From Parachlamydiales bacterium (GTDB lineage: Bacteria > Chlamydiota > Chlamydiia > Chlamydiales > JAJFMK01): 27,993 nucleotides of DNA. The position numbers and the translations under genes are program-made. This document shows, piece after piece, positions 1 through 7,448 of this stretch; position 1 is the stretch's first letter; every line of letters starts with the position of its first letter. The notes under the pieces are model-generated. The model searched no databases. It was not told the DNA's origin and was given only the letters and a program-made list of their open reading frames with translations. The stretch spans positions 1 through 27,993 of the forward strand of contig JAGVKY010000167.1 in NCBI GenBank assembly GCA_020050175.1, read 5' to 3'.

Positions 1-1
1 G

Positions 2-2296
2 AATTCCTCCTTCCATCTGCGGAGAGAGTTCTAGCAATTGCTGCTTGAGCTGCCCTCTTTTTGCCTCTTGAAGATTTTTTTGGAGATTTTTGTTCTCTTC
101 GATCAATCCTTTGACTTTAGCCAAAATATTTTCAGGTGACCCTTTAAGAAGGTCAGCAATGTGAAGCAATGTCGATTCAGCTTTTTTGTAATGTTTGAGC
201 GCCTCTTCGCCAGTGACAGCTTCTATACGGCGTACACCAGAGGCAATACTTCCCTCTTTGATGATTTTTAAAAGGCCTAAAGTTCCTGTTGAGGTAGCGT
301 GAGTTCCTCCGCACAATTCTTTGGAGGGGCCCATTCCAACCACTCTCACTTGATCGCCATATTTTTCGCCGAAAAATTGTTTAATGTCAGAACGCCCTTT
401 AGCGATATTATAGGGGATTTCCTCTGTCGTGACAGGCAGATTGTCGAGGATTAGGGTGTTCACTAAAGATTCGATATTGCTGATCTCATCGGGTGTCAGA
501 GCTTTGTGATGGGAAAAGTCAAAGCGGAATCTATCACCTTCAACCCAAGAACCGGCTTGTTTGACATGCTCACCTAAAACTTGGGCTAAAGCATAGTGCA
601 GGAGGTGAGTGGCGGAGTGATTTTTTTCAATTTTCCGCCGATTTGAAATATCCAATTTGGCTTCGGTCCCCTCTTGCAGAGAGAGAAAACCTTGCTTCAT
701 CTTTCCCCAATGGAGTGTCAAACCGGTGTAGGGAGATTTTGCGTTTTCGACGGCGAAAGATCCATTAATCCCTGTGATCGAGCCGATATCTCCGCTTTGA
801 CCCCCCATTTCTGCATAGAAAGGGGTCCGGTCGAGTAAAAGGGCACCCTCTTCTCCCTCTTCGATTCTATCGACCCATTCACCCTCTTTTAAGATGGCTA
901 AAATTTTGGCAGTCGCTTGGTCTTGGTCATAACCAACAAACTTTGTTGGTAGAAAAGATTGGTAATCTTTTGTGGAGACTTCGTGATGAGTCACTTTTTG
1001 ACTCTGCTTTGACCGAAGTTTTGCTTCTTGTTCCAGCTTTTGAAACCCTTCAACATCCACTTCAAGATGACTATCGATGGCTAAAAGCTGAATCTCGTCA
1101 AAGGGGAGGCCATAAGTGTCTTTCAAAGTAAAGGCATCAACGCCTGAAATTTTATGACTTCCTGCAGCCCTTTCAATCACTTCGCGTAGGAGATTGCCAC
1201 CCCTCTTTAAAGTGCGGAAAAAGCTCTCCTCTTCCTGCGTGAGAATCTCTGCAATGATCTTTTCTCTCTTTTTCAACTCTGGGTAATCCTCACCCATTAG
1301 CTGGATAAGAGTTGGTAAAAGATCGGCTAAAAAGGGCTTTTCGAAGCCGAGTACTTTTCCATAGCGGACCGCCCTCCTTAACACTTTTCTGAGGACATAA
1401 CCTCTATCGACATTTCCTGGGGCCACGCCATCGGCAATGGCAAAAGCCAAAGTCCGGAGATGGTCGGCAATGACGCGAAACGCAGGGCTTAATTTTTGAT
1501 CTTCTAAACGGTAAGGAATTCCAGAGAGACGCTCAACACCTTCGATTAAACCTCTTAAAATATCGGTTTCAAAGACGCTATTGACATTTCTCTTCAGCAT
1601 CACCACCCGTTCGAGTCCGGCACCGGTGTCGATGGAAGGATTTGGAAGAGGTTGCAACTCACCACCTGCAGACCGGTTGTATTGCATGAACACCAAATTC
1701 CAAAACTCGATAAATCTTTTTCCATCGGGATCTTCGGCTGGGGAGGGGGCATCACTTAGTTCTGTCCCTCTGTCGAGATAGAGTTCGGAACAGGGACCGC
1801 ACGGGCCCGTATCACCCATCGCCCAGAAATTATCCTTTTCTCCCATCCGAGTGATACGACTTTCGGGGACATATTTTTTCCACAAAGCAAACGCCTCTTC
1901 GTCTAAGACAAAAACAGTGGGATAAATTTTATCGGCAGGGAAACCGAACACTTGTGTGGCCACTTCCCAGGCAAACGCGATCGCTTGTTCTTTGAAGTAA
2001 TTGCCAAAAGAGAAGTTTCCCAACATTTCAAAAAAAGTCAGGTGCCTTGTGGTGTGGCCCACATTTTCCAAGTCATTATGTTTACCCCCCACACGCAAAC
2101 ACTTTTGGCTTGTGACAGCTCTCTGATAAGAGGCTTGCCCCTTCCCTAAAAAGAGGTCTTTGAACTGATTCATCCCAGCATTGGTGAAAAGCAGAGTCGG
2201 ATCGTCGTGAGGTAAGAGGGGGGAAGAGGAGACCAATGCATGGCCTCTTTCTTGGAAATAGTGGAGAAAAGCTCTCCTAATCGTCTGGCTGTCCAT
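2..2296 (-). CDS. alaS: Alanyl-tRNA synthetase, partial (C-terminus outside window)
   Basis: Charges tRNA-Ala with alanine in the cytosol; class II aminoacyl-tRNA synthetase with an editing domain. I translated 765 in-frame codons from ATG 2296 down to the left edge with no stop. Seen: the N-terminal catalytic stretch (TNAGMNQFKDLFLG near residue 40), the RVIADHLRTLAFAIADG segment, and the editing site with NHSATHLLHYAL and, further on, LCGGTHATSTG, which carry the metal-binding His and Cys residues. The reading ends in a coiled-coil-like lysine/glutamine-rich stretch that precedes the C-Ala domain, so about 110 residues of a usual ~875 are missing only because of the window edge. No Shine-Dalgarno precedes the ATG; a perfect TATAAT ends 8 nt upstream. 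It is not cotranscribed with the ABC gene upstream by close spacing (197 bp gap). Identity is very secure. Confidence 0.98.
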   Translation of the reverse strand, partial: MDSQTIRRAFLHYFQERGHALVSSSPLLPHDDPTLLFTNAGMNQFKDLFLGKGQASYQRAVTSQKCLRVGGKHNDLENVGHTTRHLTFFEMLGNFSFGNYFKEQAIAFAWEVATQVFGFPADKIYPTVFVLDEEAFALWKKYVPESRITRMGEKDNFWAMGDTGPCGPCSELYLDRGTELSDAPSPAEDPDGKRFIEFWNLVFMQYNRSAGGELQPLPNPSIDTGAGLERVVMLKRNVNSVFETDILRGLIEGVERLSGIPYRLEDQKLSPAFRVIADHLRTLAFAIADGVAPGNVDRGYVLRKVLRRAVRYGKVLGFEKPFLADLLPTLIQLMGEDYPELKKREKIIAEILTQEEESFFRTLKRGGNLLREVIERAAGSHKISGVDAFTLKDTYGLPFDEIQLLAIDSHLEVDVEGFQKLEQEAKLRSKQSQKVTHHEVSTKDYQSFLPTKFVGYDQDQATAKILAILKEGEWVDRIEEGEEGALLLDRTPFYAEMGGQSGDIGSITGINGSFAVENAKSPYTGLTLHWGKMKQGFLSLQEGTEAKLDISNRRKIEKNHSATHLLHYALAQVLGEHVKQAGSWVEGDRFRFDFSHHKALTPDEISNIESLVNTLILDNLPVTTEEIPYNIAKGRSDIKQFFGEKYGDQVRVVGMGPSKELCGGTHATSTGTLGLLKIIKEGSIASGVRRIEAVTGEEALKHYKKAESTLLHIADLLKGSPENILAKVKGLIEENKNLQKNLQEAKRGQLKQQLLELSPQMEGGI

Positions 2297-2304
2297 AGCC
2301 CGGA

Positions 2305-2334
2305 ATTATACGACGAGTAACAGGATCGTAGCAA
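2305..2334 (-). promoter_or_regulatory. Candidate sigma70-type promoter of alaS
   Basis: On the minus strand there is TTGCTA (-35, 4/6 matches), an 18-nt spacer and TATAAT (-10, 6/6). The -10 ends 8 nt before the alaS ATG at 2296, so transcription would begin about 2 nt before the start codon. Pattern match only. Confidence 0.5.
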
Positions 2335-2457
2335 ATCAAGTTCAACACTGTTTCTTTTTTAATCGTAAAAAAATCATAAGAGAGACCTAGTTCTGCTTTT
2401 CGACAAATCCTCTAATAACCTAACAATATGACGCTTATAAATGATTAGCCTTCCAAG

Positions 2458-2481
2458 CTCTTTCTAAGGAAATAGAAAGAG
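2458..2481 (-). repeat. Perfect 9-bp inverted repeat after the ABC permease gene
   Basis: CTCTTTCTA and TAGAAAGAG flank a 6-nt loop, 12 nt beyond the permease stop codon. The stem is AT-rich and is not followed by a T-run on the minus strand, so it is a poor intrinsic terminator. It may mark a transcript 3' end or block exonucleases. It sits between the permease and the alaS promoter region. Confidence 0.4.
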
Positions 2482-2493
2482 ATGGAGTTTCTT

Positions 2494-3699
2494 CTAGTAG
2501 GAGCGGAGGGCTGTGGAGATGGGCATTTTGACGACCTTAATGCCGGCAAAAAAGGAGGCGATGAGGGCGGCTATGCTGCTGATAATGAGGGAGTAGAAGA
2601 CCATCGACCATTCAAAAGAGAATGTCACGAGAAAGGCACGTGTTTGTCCTGGCCCAGGGGGCATGAGGAGGCCTTTGTCGATAAAGAGGGTGAGGAAGGA
2701 GTAGACAGAAGCCATCCCAATTAAACTGCCAAAAATGGAGAGCATGCCCCCCTCAGCTAAGATTAATAGCATGACCCGGCTAGCCGATTCTCCATTTGCG
2801 CGAAGGGTGCCAATTTCTTGCTTTCTCTCCAAGATGGCGGCTGACACCGTGTTGAAAATGCCGAGTAAAACAATGGTCAAAATGATGACTTGAACAACAT
2901 TGAATTGCGCTTTTAACCAGTTGACCGAATTTTTATAAAAGACTGTATCCAAGACGTCGAAAGAAGTAGCCTCTAATTTTGGGTAAGTGGCTTCGACTCG
3001 CTTTGCCACACCATCCCAATCAGAAAGATTTCTTAGGCCAAGGGAAAATAGTTCGATTTTTTTAGTGTTTAATAATTTTTGGGCAACAGGGAGTTGGATA
3101 CGGAACATCCGGTTATCGAATTCAAGAGAACCTGTATGGAAAATTCCAGAGACAACAAAATCTTCTTTGTTAAAGGCTCCTTTAGAGGAATTGGTCATCA
3201 CAGTCACGGTGCTGCCTGGTTTAACGTGGAGAGCGTTTGCAAGCCCTTTGCCTAAGAGGATTCCATTAGGTTGCGCTCGAAGAGGTTTTCCTTCTTCCAC
3301 ATTCAGGCTATGAAAAAAGTGAGCTTCTTCTTCGGCTTCGATTCCTTGTCCCGACCCAGAGATGGTCGTTTTTCCATTTGTTAAGAGAGCAGAAAAACTG
3401 ACCCTAGGAAAAATTTCCTTTACCCCATTTAAGTAAGATAAATATTCCTCTATTTCGTCAGGGTTTGAGATCCAATGTTCGGTAGGATCTTCGAAAACAC
3501 TATCCCGATAGCCTTTGGTGTTGATTTGTCCATACCCATAATTTGAGTGAATGGTTTCGTATCTTAATTCATTCAGAACACCGTTGATAAATCCATCAAA
3601 GGCAAAGATAGCTCCTGTGCCCAAGGCTACAGTTAATAAAATCGCAATTGTTCTTCTGGCATTACGGAAAAGATTTCGAAAGGCTAATGAAAATAGCAT
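2494..3699 (-). CDS. ABC transporter permease, FtsX/MacB/LolC-E type
   Basis: Inner-membrane subunit of an ABC system of the lipoprotein-release/MacB/FtsX superfamily, partner of the ATPase encoded just upstream. The 401-residue protein starts at ATG 3699; a longer frame exists to 3810 but would overlap the ATPase gene, whereas ATG 3699 has AAGGAAGG upstream and begins 2 bp after the ATPase stop. Layout: an N-terminal amphipathic stretch and TM1 (about residues 17-37), a large extracytoplasmic domain (about 40-265, MacB_PCD-like), then TM2 (268-290), the conserved cytoplasmic loop with ERKQEIGTLRANG (about 291-303) that docks the ATPase, TM3 (about 310-335) and TM4 (about 365-387). This is the usual four-helix topology. 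No MacA-like adaptor or TolC gene is nearby, so lipoprotein export and other envelope roles cannot be told apart. Confidence 0.88.
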   Translation of the reverse strand: MLFSLAFRNLFRNARRTIAILLTVALGTGAIFAFDGFINGVLNELRYETIHSNYGYGQINTKGYRDSVFEDPTEHWISNPDEIEEYLSYLNGVKEIFPRVSFSALLTNGKTTISGSGQGIEAEEEAHFFHSLNVEEGKPLRAQPNGILLGKGLANALHVKPGSTVTVMTNSSKGAFNKEDFVVSGIFHTGSLEFDNRMFRIQLPVAQKLLNTKKIELFSLGLRNLSDWDGVAKRVEATYPKLEATSFDVLDTVFYKNSVNWLKAQFNVVQVIILTIVLLGIFNTVSAAILERKQEIGTLRANGESASRVMLLILAEGGMLSIFGSLIGMASVYSFLTLFIDKGLLMPPGPGQTRAFLVTFSFEWSMVFYSLIISSIAALIASFFAGIKVVKMPISTALRSY

Positions 3700-3701
3700 A
3701 G

Positions 3702-4394
3702 TTAACCCCTTCCTTGTTTTATCGGTACTACCGAGCCATCTTGAATATGATAATTCTGAGCGGCAAACGATTGAACCATCGTGTCGTGTGTCGTTAAAAT
3801 GACAGAGCATTTAAGCCCTGCAAGGAGTTCCATGATCTCATGGCCTGTTTTCTGATCCAGGCTGGCCGTTGGTTCATCCCCAATAATTACAGAGGGAGAT
3901 TTGGCAATTGCTCTGGCAATAGCGACTCTTTGCATTTGACCGCCACTTAGCTGGGAAGGTCTCTTTTTTCTGTGGCTCCAAAGTCCTACGGCTTCTAAAG
4001 ATTCTTCCGTTTTTTCCTGGATTTCTTTTTTAGAGAGAAAATGTTGCGAGAGGAAATAGCTGACATTTTCCTCAGCGGTTAAAACAGGGATCAGGTGAAA
4101 ATGTTGGAAAATGAATCCAATTTGAAACTTCCTGATTTCATTTTTTCGCTTCTCGTTGATCAAGCCAATGTTTTCATTTTGAAAGAGAACTTTCCCTTTT
4201 TGGACAGGTTCAATAAGTCCAAGGATATTGAGCAGGGTTGATTTACCAGAGCCAGAAGGACCAGAAATTGTAATGAGCGAAGATTTGGGTATTTTTAAGC
4301 TTAAACCATCTAAAGCTTGAACCCTTTGCTTACCTAATGAGTAGTGAAAGAACAAATCATCGATTTCATATAAAAGAACTTCTTGGTTAGACAA
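3702..4394 (-). CDS. ABC transporter ATPase, LolD/MacB type
   Basis: Cytoplasmic ATPase (230 residues) that powers the neighbouring permease. Walker A GPSGSGKST (residues 45-53), Q-loop FIFQHF (about 94-99), signature LSGGQ (149-153), Walker B VIIGDEPT (169-176) and H-loop His 203 in TTHD are all intact, so it should hydrolyse ATP. Length and the LTAEENV stretch after the Q-loop fit the LolD/MacB/FtsE group rather than importers. The start is TTG at 4394; no ATG occurs before the signature motif, and AAGAGG lies 6 nt upstream of the TTG, which decides the start. It heads a two-gene operon; the 198-bp AT-rich gap upstream should hold its promoter, though I see no convincing -35/-10 pair. Substrate not predictable. 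Confidence 0.93.
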   Translation of the reverse strand: MSNQEVLLYEIDDLFFHYSLGKQRVQALDGLSLKIPKSSLITISGPSGSGKSTLLNILGLIEPVQKGKVLFQNENIGLINEKRKNEIRKFQIGFIFQHFHLIPVLTAEENVSYFLSQHFLSKKEIQEKTEESLEAVGLWSHRKKRPSQLSGGQMQRVAIARAIAKSPSVIIGDEPTASLDQKTGHEIMELLAGLKCSVILTTHDTMVQSFAAQNYHIQDGSVVPIKQGRG

Positions 4395-4592
4395 ATTGAG
4401 CCTCTTAGATCCTCTTATTTTTAAGAAAGATTATTATGTAGTAATTTTTTATATAAATAAATAAAAATCATTTTTTAAAATTACCATAATAAGGTGGTCG
4501 TACCATCAAAAAAAGCTTGCAAAATGAGAAGACAAGTCAAATTTCATACTGAGTATAAAAATGTTCTTTTGCAATAGGTGTGATTTTAAAAT

Positions 4593-5267
4593 TTATTCCT
4601 CTTCCCGTTCTTCAGGGGGAATGGGTGGGAGGCGTAGCTTTCGCCCTTGTGTCAGAAGAGGATTGGAGTAAACTTCCTCTTCTTTTTCGAGACCAAGAAA
4701 AAAGCCGAAAACCCGAAGGGCGGCCAGTTCTATTTGGACGACGGCCACTGATGGGATAAGATCCTGTCTCGCAAAAAATTTGCGAAATTTATCAAGAATT
4801 TTTAGGTCGATTTCCCCCCGCTTTCTGATGAGCCATTCATAGTGCACAAAGATGTTCTCTATCTGATCGTCTTGAGCAGAAAAGAAACGGACAAAGCGGA
4901 GAAAAATAAACATCACTTTAACAGACTGAATGGTCAGGTCAATGACGTGGATCGTGTTCCTTTCAATTTCCCCTAAAGGATGGGAGGTTGCTTGGGAAGG
5001 GAATTTATTTTCGGCCTGCGCCTGAAAAAGAAGAGCTGCAGATTCGAGATCATCAAGCGAAATTCCTAGCTCAGCGACGAGACGGGCAAAAGTCAGGGCA
5101 AAGGCGACCGGACGGCTGAATTGTTTGGGGATGACATCACGGACAACGATCCCTGCAATCTTGGCTTCTGGATGCTTGATGCCTTCGTAAAAGTCATGGC
5201 CTGCTTCAAAGGCGCGTAATCCCCAACCTGCTAAGTTAAAAACAGAGGACCACGGACTGACTGCCAT
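4593..5267 (-). CDS. Unrecognised 224-residue protein
   Basis: I do not recognise this family. The start is ATG 5267 with AGCAGG upstream. It follows the DMT transporter gene by 11 bp, so the two are very probably cotranscribed. Features seen: an N-terminal part with a hydrophobic/aromatic segment, a moderately hydrophobic helix around residues 105-130 rich in Val, Ile and Phe (possible membrane contact, but not a clean transmembrane span), predicted helices throughout, and a Pro/Glu-rich acidic tail that ends in a run of glutamates. No signal peptide. No catalytic motif visible. It may be a chlamydia-specific protein of the inclusion or inner membrane, but that is a guess from context. Confidence 0.75.
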   Translation of the reverse strand: MAVSPWSSVFNLAGWGLRAFEAGHDFYEGIKHPEAKIAGIVVRDVIPKQFSRPVAFALTFARLVAELGISLDDLESAALLFQAQAENKFPSQATSHPLGEIERNTIHVIDLTIQSVKVMFIFLRFVRFFSAQDDQIENIFVHYEWLIRKRGEIDLKILDKFRKFFARQDLIPSVAVVQIELAALRVFGFFLGLEKEEEVYSNPLLTQGRKLRLPPIPPEEREEE

Positions 5268-5278
5268 TTTTTTGCCTG

Positions 5279-6154
5279 CTATTTAATCCAGATAAGGACA
5301 GCTGTTAATAGGCAGAGTGTAGAGATTTCCGATTTTCTTAGCTCTTCTTTAAGGATAAAGTAGCCTCCAAGCGAAGCAATCAGAGGTGTGCAGTTCAGGA
5401 TGGGCCAGCTCAAATAAGAGTGGGGTTGTCCAAGGGCTAAAAGGAAGGCCCCTTGAGTAAAGAGAAATCCAAAAGTCCGAAGGAGAGTCATCGGAATATT
5501 CAAAGTCGACACCACTTCAAATACCCATTCCCTTCCATTTCTTATCTGAAAAAGAAGGGGAATAAAAGAATAAACCATCCGGCATCCTAAGATGGCATTG
5601 TTCATCAGCCAAAAATTTTCAACCGATCCAAATCCCCCCTCTTTTGGAAGGAAAGAGAAGACAATAGCTTGGAAATTCATCGCAAAGGCAATCGTAACGA
5701 GAGGAATCCAAGGGATATTTTTAAAAAACCGTGTGTTGCGGATAAACAGCGGGGAGAAGGCAAGAAGGGAGGCGGCATAAAAAAGATATTCATTCTCTGT
5801 CCAAGCGCCGGTGATCGGCAGGAGGGTCAATGGGATAAGGGTCTCTCCAATTTTTGAGAGAATCATCACCCGGCTAATCTCTAAATGTTTGAAGGCGTAG
5901 GAAAAACTATAAGAGGCTATTTGGATGGCTAAAGCAAAAATCCAGGCTTCAGGTCGGAGAAAAAGTTCAAGAAACTGCAGAGGGGAGAAGAATAAAAATG
6001 TGACAATCAAACAGAGAAGAAAAGGGAGCGTGACATTAAACAGGACGTTCAAAAGAAGGTCCTTTGTTTTAATCCCTAGTAAATATCGATCAATAAGGTT
6101 GACTCCTCCTCGGCAAAAGGCCGAAAAGAGGGCAACCCAAAGCATGGGGTCCAT
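5279..6154 (-). CDS. DMT/EamA-like membrane transporter
   Basis: Probable inner-membrane metabolite transporter of the drug/metabolite superfamily. The 291-residue protein is almost wholly hydrophobic, with about nine or ten spans in two halves. A charged residue pattern near the end of the second repeat (GGYFILKEELRKSEI, then a last span) matches the typical EamA ending, in which a helix pair is followed by a conserved E-(x)-L and a final TM. Length agrees with the family (~290-310). Start ATG 6154; a second ATG lies three codons later, and neither has a strong ribosome site. The family includes chlamydial S-adenosylmethionine transporters, so uptake of a host metabolite is plausible, but the substrate cannot be read from sequence. 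Cotranscribed with the unrecognised gene downstream. Confidence 0.75.
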   Translation of the reverse strand: MDPMLWVALFSAFCRGGVNLIDRYLLGIKTKDLLLNVLFNVTLPFLLCLIVTFLFFSPLQFLELFLRPEAWIFALAIQIASYSFSYAFKHLEISRVMILSKIGETLIPLTLLPITGAWTENEYLFYAASLLAFSPLFIRNTRFFKNIPWIPLVTIAFAMNFQAIVFSFLPKEGGFGSVENFWLMNNAILGCRMVYSFIPLLFQIRNGREWVFEVVSTLNIPMTLLRTFGFLFTQGAFLLALGQPHSYLSWPILNCTPLIASLGGYFILKEELRKSEISTLCLLTAVLIWIK

Positions 6155-6235
6155 AGTTCTATCAGTATAGCGGGTTAAGGTTGAGAATAGACATTACTAA
6201 TTTTCTAGCAAGGTATCTCTTTAAACAACTGATTA

Positions 6236-7225
6236 TTATTCGTTTATAAGTTCTTGAATAAACTTATTAAGATCATCTTGCTCTTTTGGAGTAAGGGGCG
6301 GCTCGTCGGGAGGACTAGGTAAATCCGGTAGATTATTCACAAAGTTCATGATTTCCTCCAATTCTTCTCGTGATGGGGGGAGTTCATCTGGATCGGGGAT
6401 GAGTAGATCCAATAGAACCAATTCTGCACTCATGTTTGGAAGAGGTGAGCCTGATTTTTCTTCGGCAGATTTTATTTTTTTCAAAGGGGGTGCCTCTTCC
6501 TTGTTTTCCATTCTGGATGATGGGAGCCTTTCAAAATCTTCAAAAAGGTCAAAGAATTTTTGCTCTGCTTTTTTTCGATCGTCGACACTTATTTTCTCCT
6601 CAGGAGCTTTTAAAGCGTCAACATAATCATGGTAAGCTTGTTTGAGGTCTTTCCTGTTCGCTGGGATGGATTTATCTACACCTTCGAGATATTGAATTCT
6701 GCAGTTCAAAATGCGTCTCTTTTCATCTGGAGTACGATTCATAAATAGAGGGCTTTCGAATATAAAGAGGTCAAAAGGAGGCCCATAATCCTTTAAATAA
6801 AAGAGAACATAATTTTCTTTCTCTTCGTATGTTTTCATTTTGTTTGTTGAAGTGCCAGCTAAATCTTCCTGTGCAACTCGATTTTTCTTTTGTACTGTCA
6901 TTTGTTGTTCGCGCAAAAGAGCCAAGAGTTTTCTTTTAGAAATACGAATATTGAAAAATTTTAAAACTGCGTGCCAAATTTTTAAGATTTTGGTCTTCTT
7001 CGGTTTATCACTCTCTAAGATGGGCTTGATCCGTTCGACTAACTCATTAATGCGGTCTTCTGAAAGAGTTTTCGGATCATCTCTCAATGTTTTTAAGGCG
7101 CTATGGAGAATCCGTGTCTCTTTGCTGGATAAAGCAGATAGCTTCTTATTCTCAATGAGCTGCCTGGTCATTTGTTCTAACTTGTCACCCATTGGGGTGT
7201 GATTTGAAGGAGGTACAGTGCTCAT
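6236..7225 (-). CDS. Unrecognised acidic/proline-rich 329-residue protein
   Basis: No family recognised. The start is uncertain: ATG 7225 (chosen) or TTG 7234; AAGGG lies just before the ATG but almost touches it. The protein is hydrophilic with no signal peptide or membrane span. The N-terminal half is helical and rich in Lys/Glu with a basic stretch (DKPKKTKILK); the middle holds an aromatic segment (about residues 135-165) and more charged helices; the last ~70 residues are rich in Pro, Asp and Glu. Two imperfect copies of a motif of the form PDE-x-P(P)...F-(V/I)-x-x-L close the protein. Soluble, low-complexity-tailed proteins like this in chlamydiae are often secreted, but I see no direct proof. 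It is divergent from tkt with a 223-bp spacer, and 81 bp separate it from the DMT gene. Confidence 0.72.
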   Translation of the reverse strand: MSTVPPSNHTPMGDKLEQMTRQLIENKKLSALSSKETRILHSALKTLRDDPKTLSEDRINELVERIKPILESDKPKKTKILKIWHAVLKFFNIRISKRKLLALLREQQMTVQKKNRVAQEDLAGTSTNKMKTYEEKENYVLFYLKDYGPPFDLFIFESPLFMNRTPDEKRRILNCRIQYLEGVDKSIPANRKDLKQAYHDYVDALKAPEEKISVDDRKKAEQKFFDLFEDFERLPSSRMENKEEAPPLKKIKSAEEKSGSPLPNMSAELVLLDLLIPDPDELPPSREELEEIMNFVNNLPDLPSPPDEPPLTPKEQDDLNKFIQELINE

Positions 7226-7409
7226 ACCCTTCAAAATGGAACTGTTTATTTAATTTTTTATTAACCAAACATTTTGTTTTTAAGCTATTGGTTTTTAATT
7301 GGATCAGTTAAAAAAGGAATTGAGGCAGAGCGCATCCATCCGGCAAAAGCAACATAGACAGTCTTGTTTATCATTTATTTGTATGGGGTCGACTAAAGCT
7401 TCCTCTTAC

Positions 7410-7439
7410 TCGACATTGTATTTTTAGTTGATGTAGACT
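7410..7439 (+). promoter_or_regulatory. Candidate sigma70-type promoter of tkt-hemE-hemN
   Basis: TCGACA (-35, 5/6), an 18-nt spacer and TAGACT (-10, 4/6). The -10 ends 9 nt before the tkt ATG, predicting a leader of about 3 nt. Pattern match by eye only; an unseen upstream promoter is possible in the 223-bp divergent spacer. Confidence 0.4.
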
Positions 7440-7448
7440 CGATAACTT

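Noticed and set aside
943..2149. Plus-strand open frames opposite alaS (62-66 codons)
   Set aside because: They are antisense to a verified, uninterrupted alaS reading frame and show no family features.
2458..2481. Intrinsic terminator for the ABC operon
   Set aside because: The hairpin is convincing as a repeat but AT-rich and has no T-tract on the minus strand.
3700..3810. 37-residue N-terminal extension of the ABC permease
   Set aside because: It overlaps the ATPase gene in another frame, while ATG 3699 has a good ribosome site and begins at the usual place before TM1.
4395..4592. Promoter or small RNA in the AT-rich 198-bp spacer upstream of the ABC ATPase
   Set aside because: TTGACT and TATA-like hexamers occur but not at 16-18-nt spacing, and no stable hairpin with a T-run was found.
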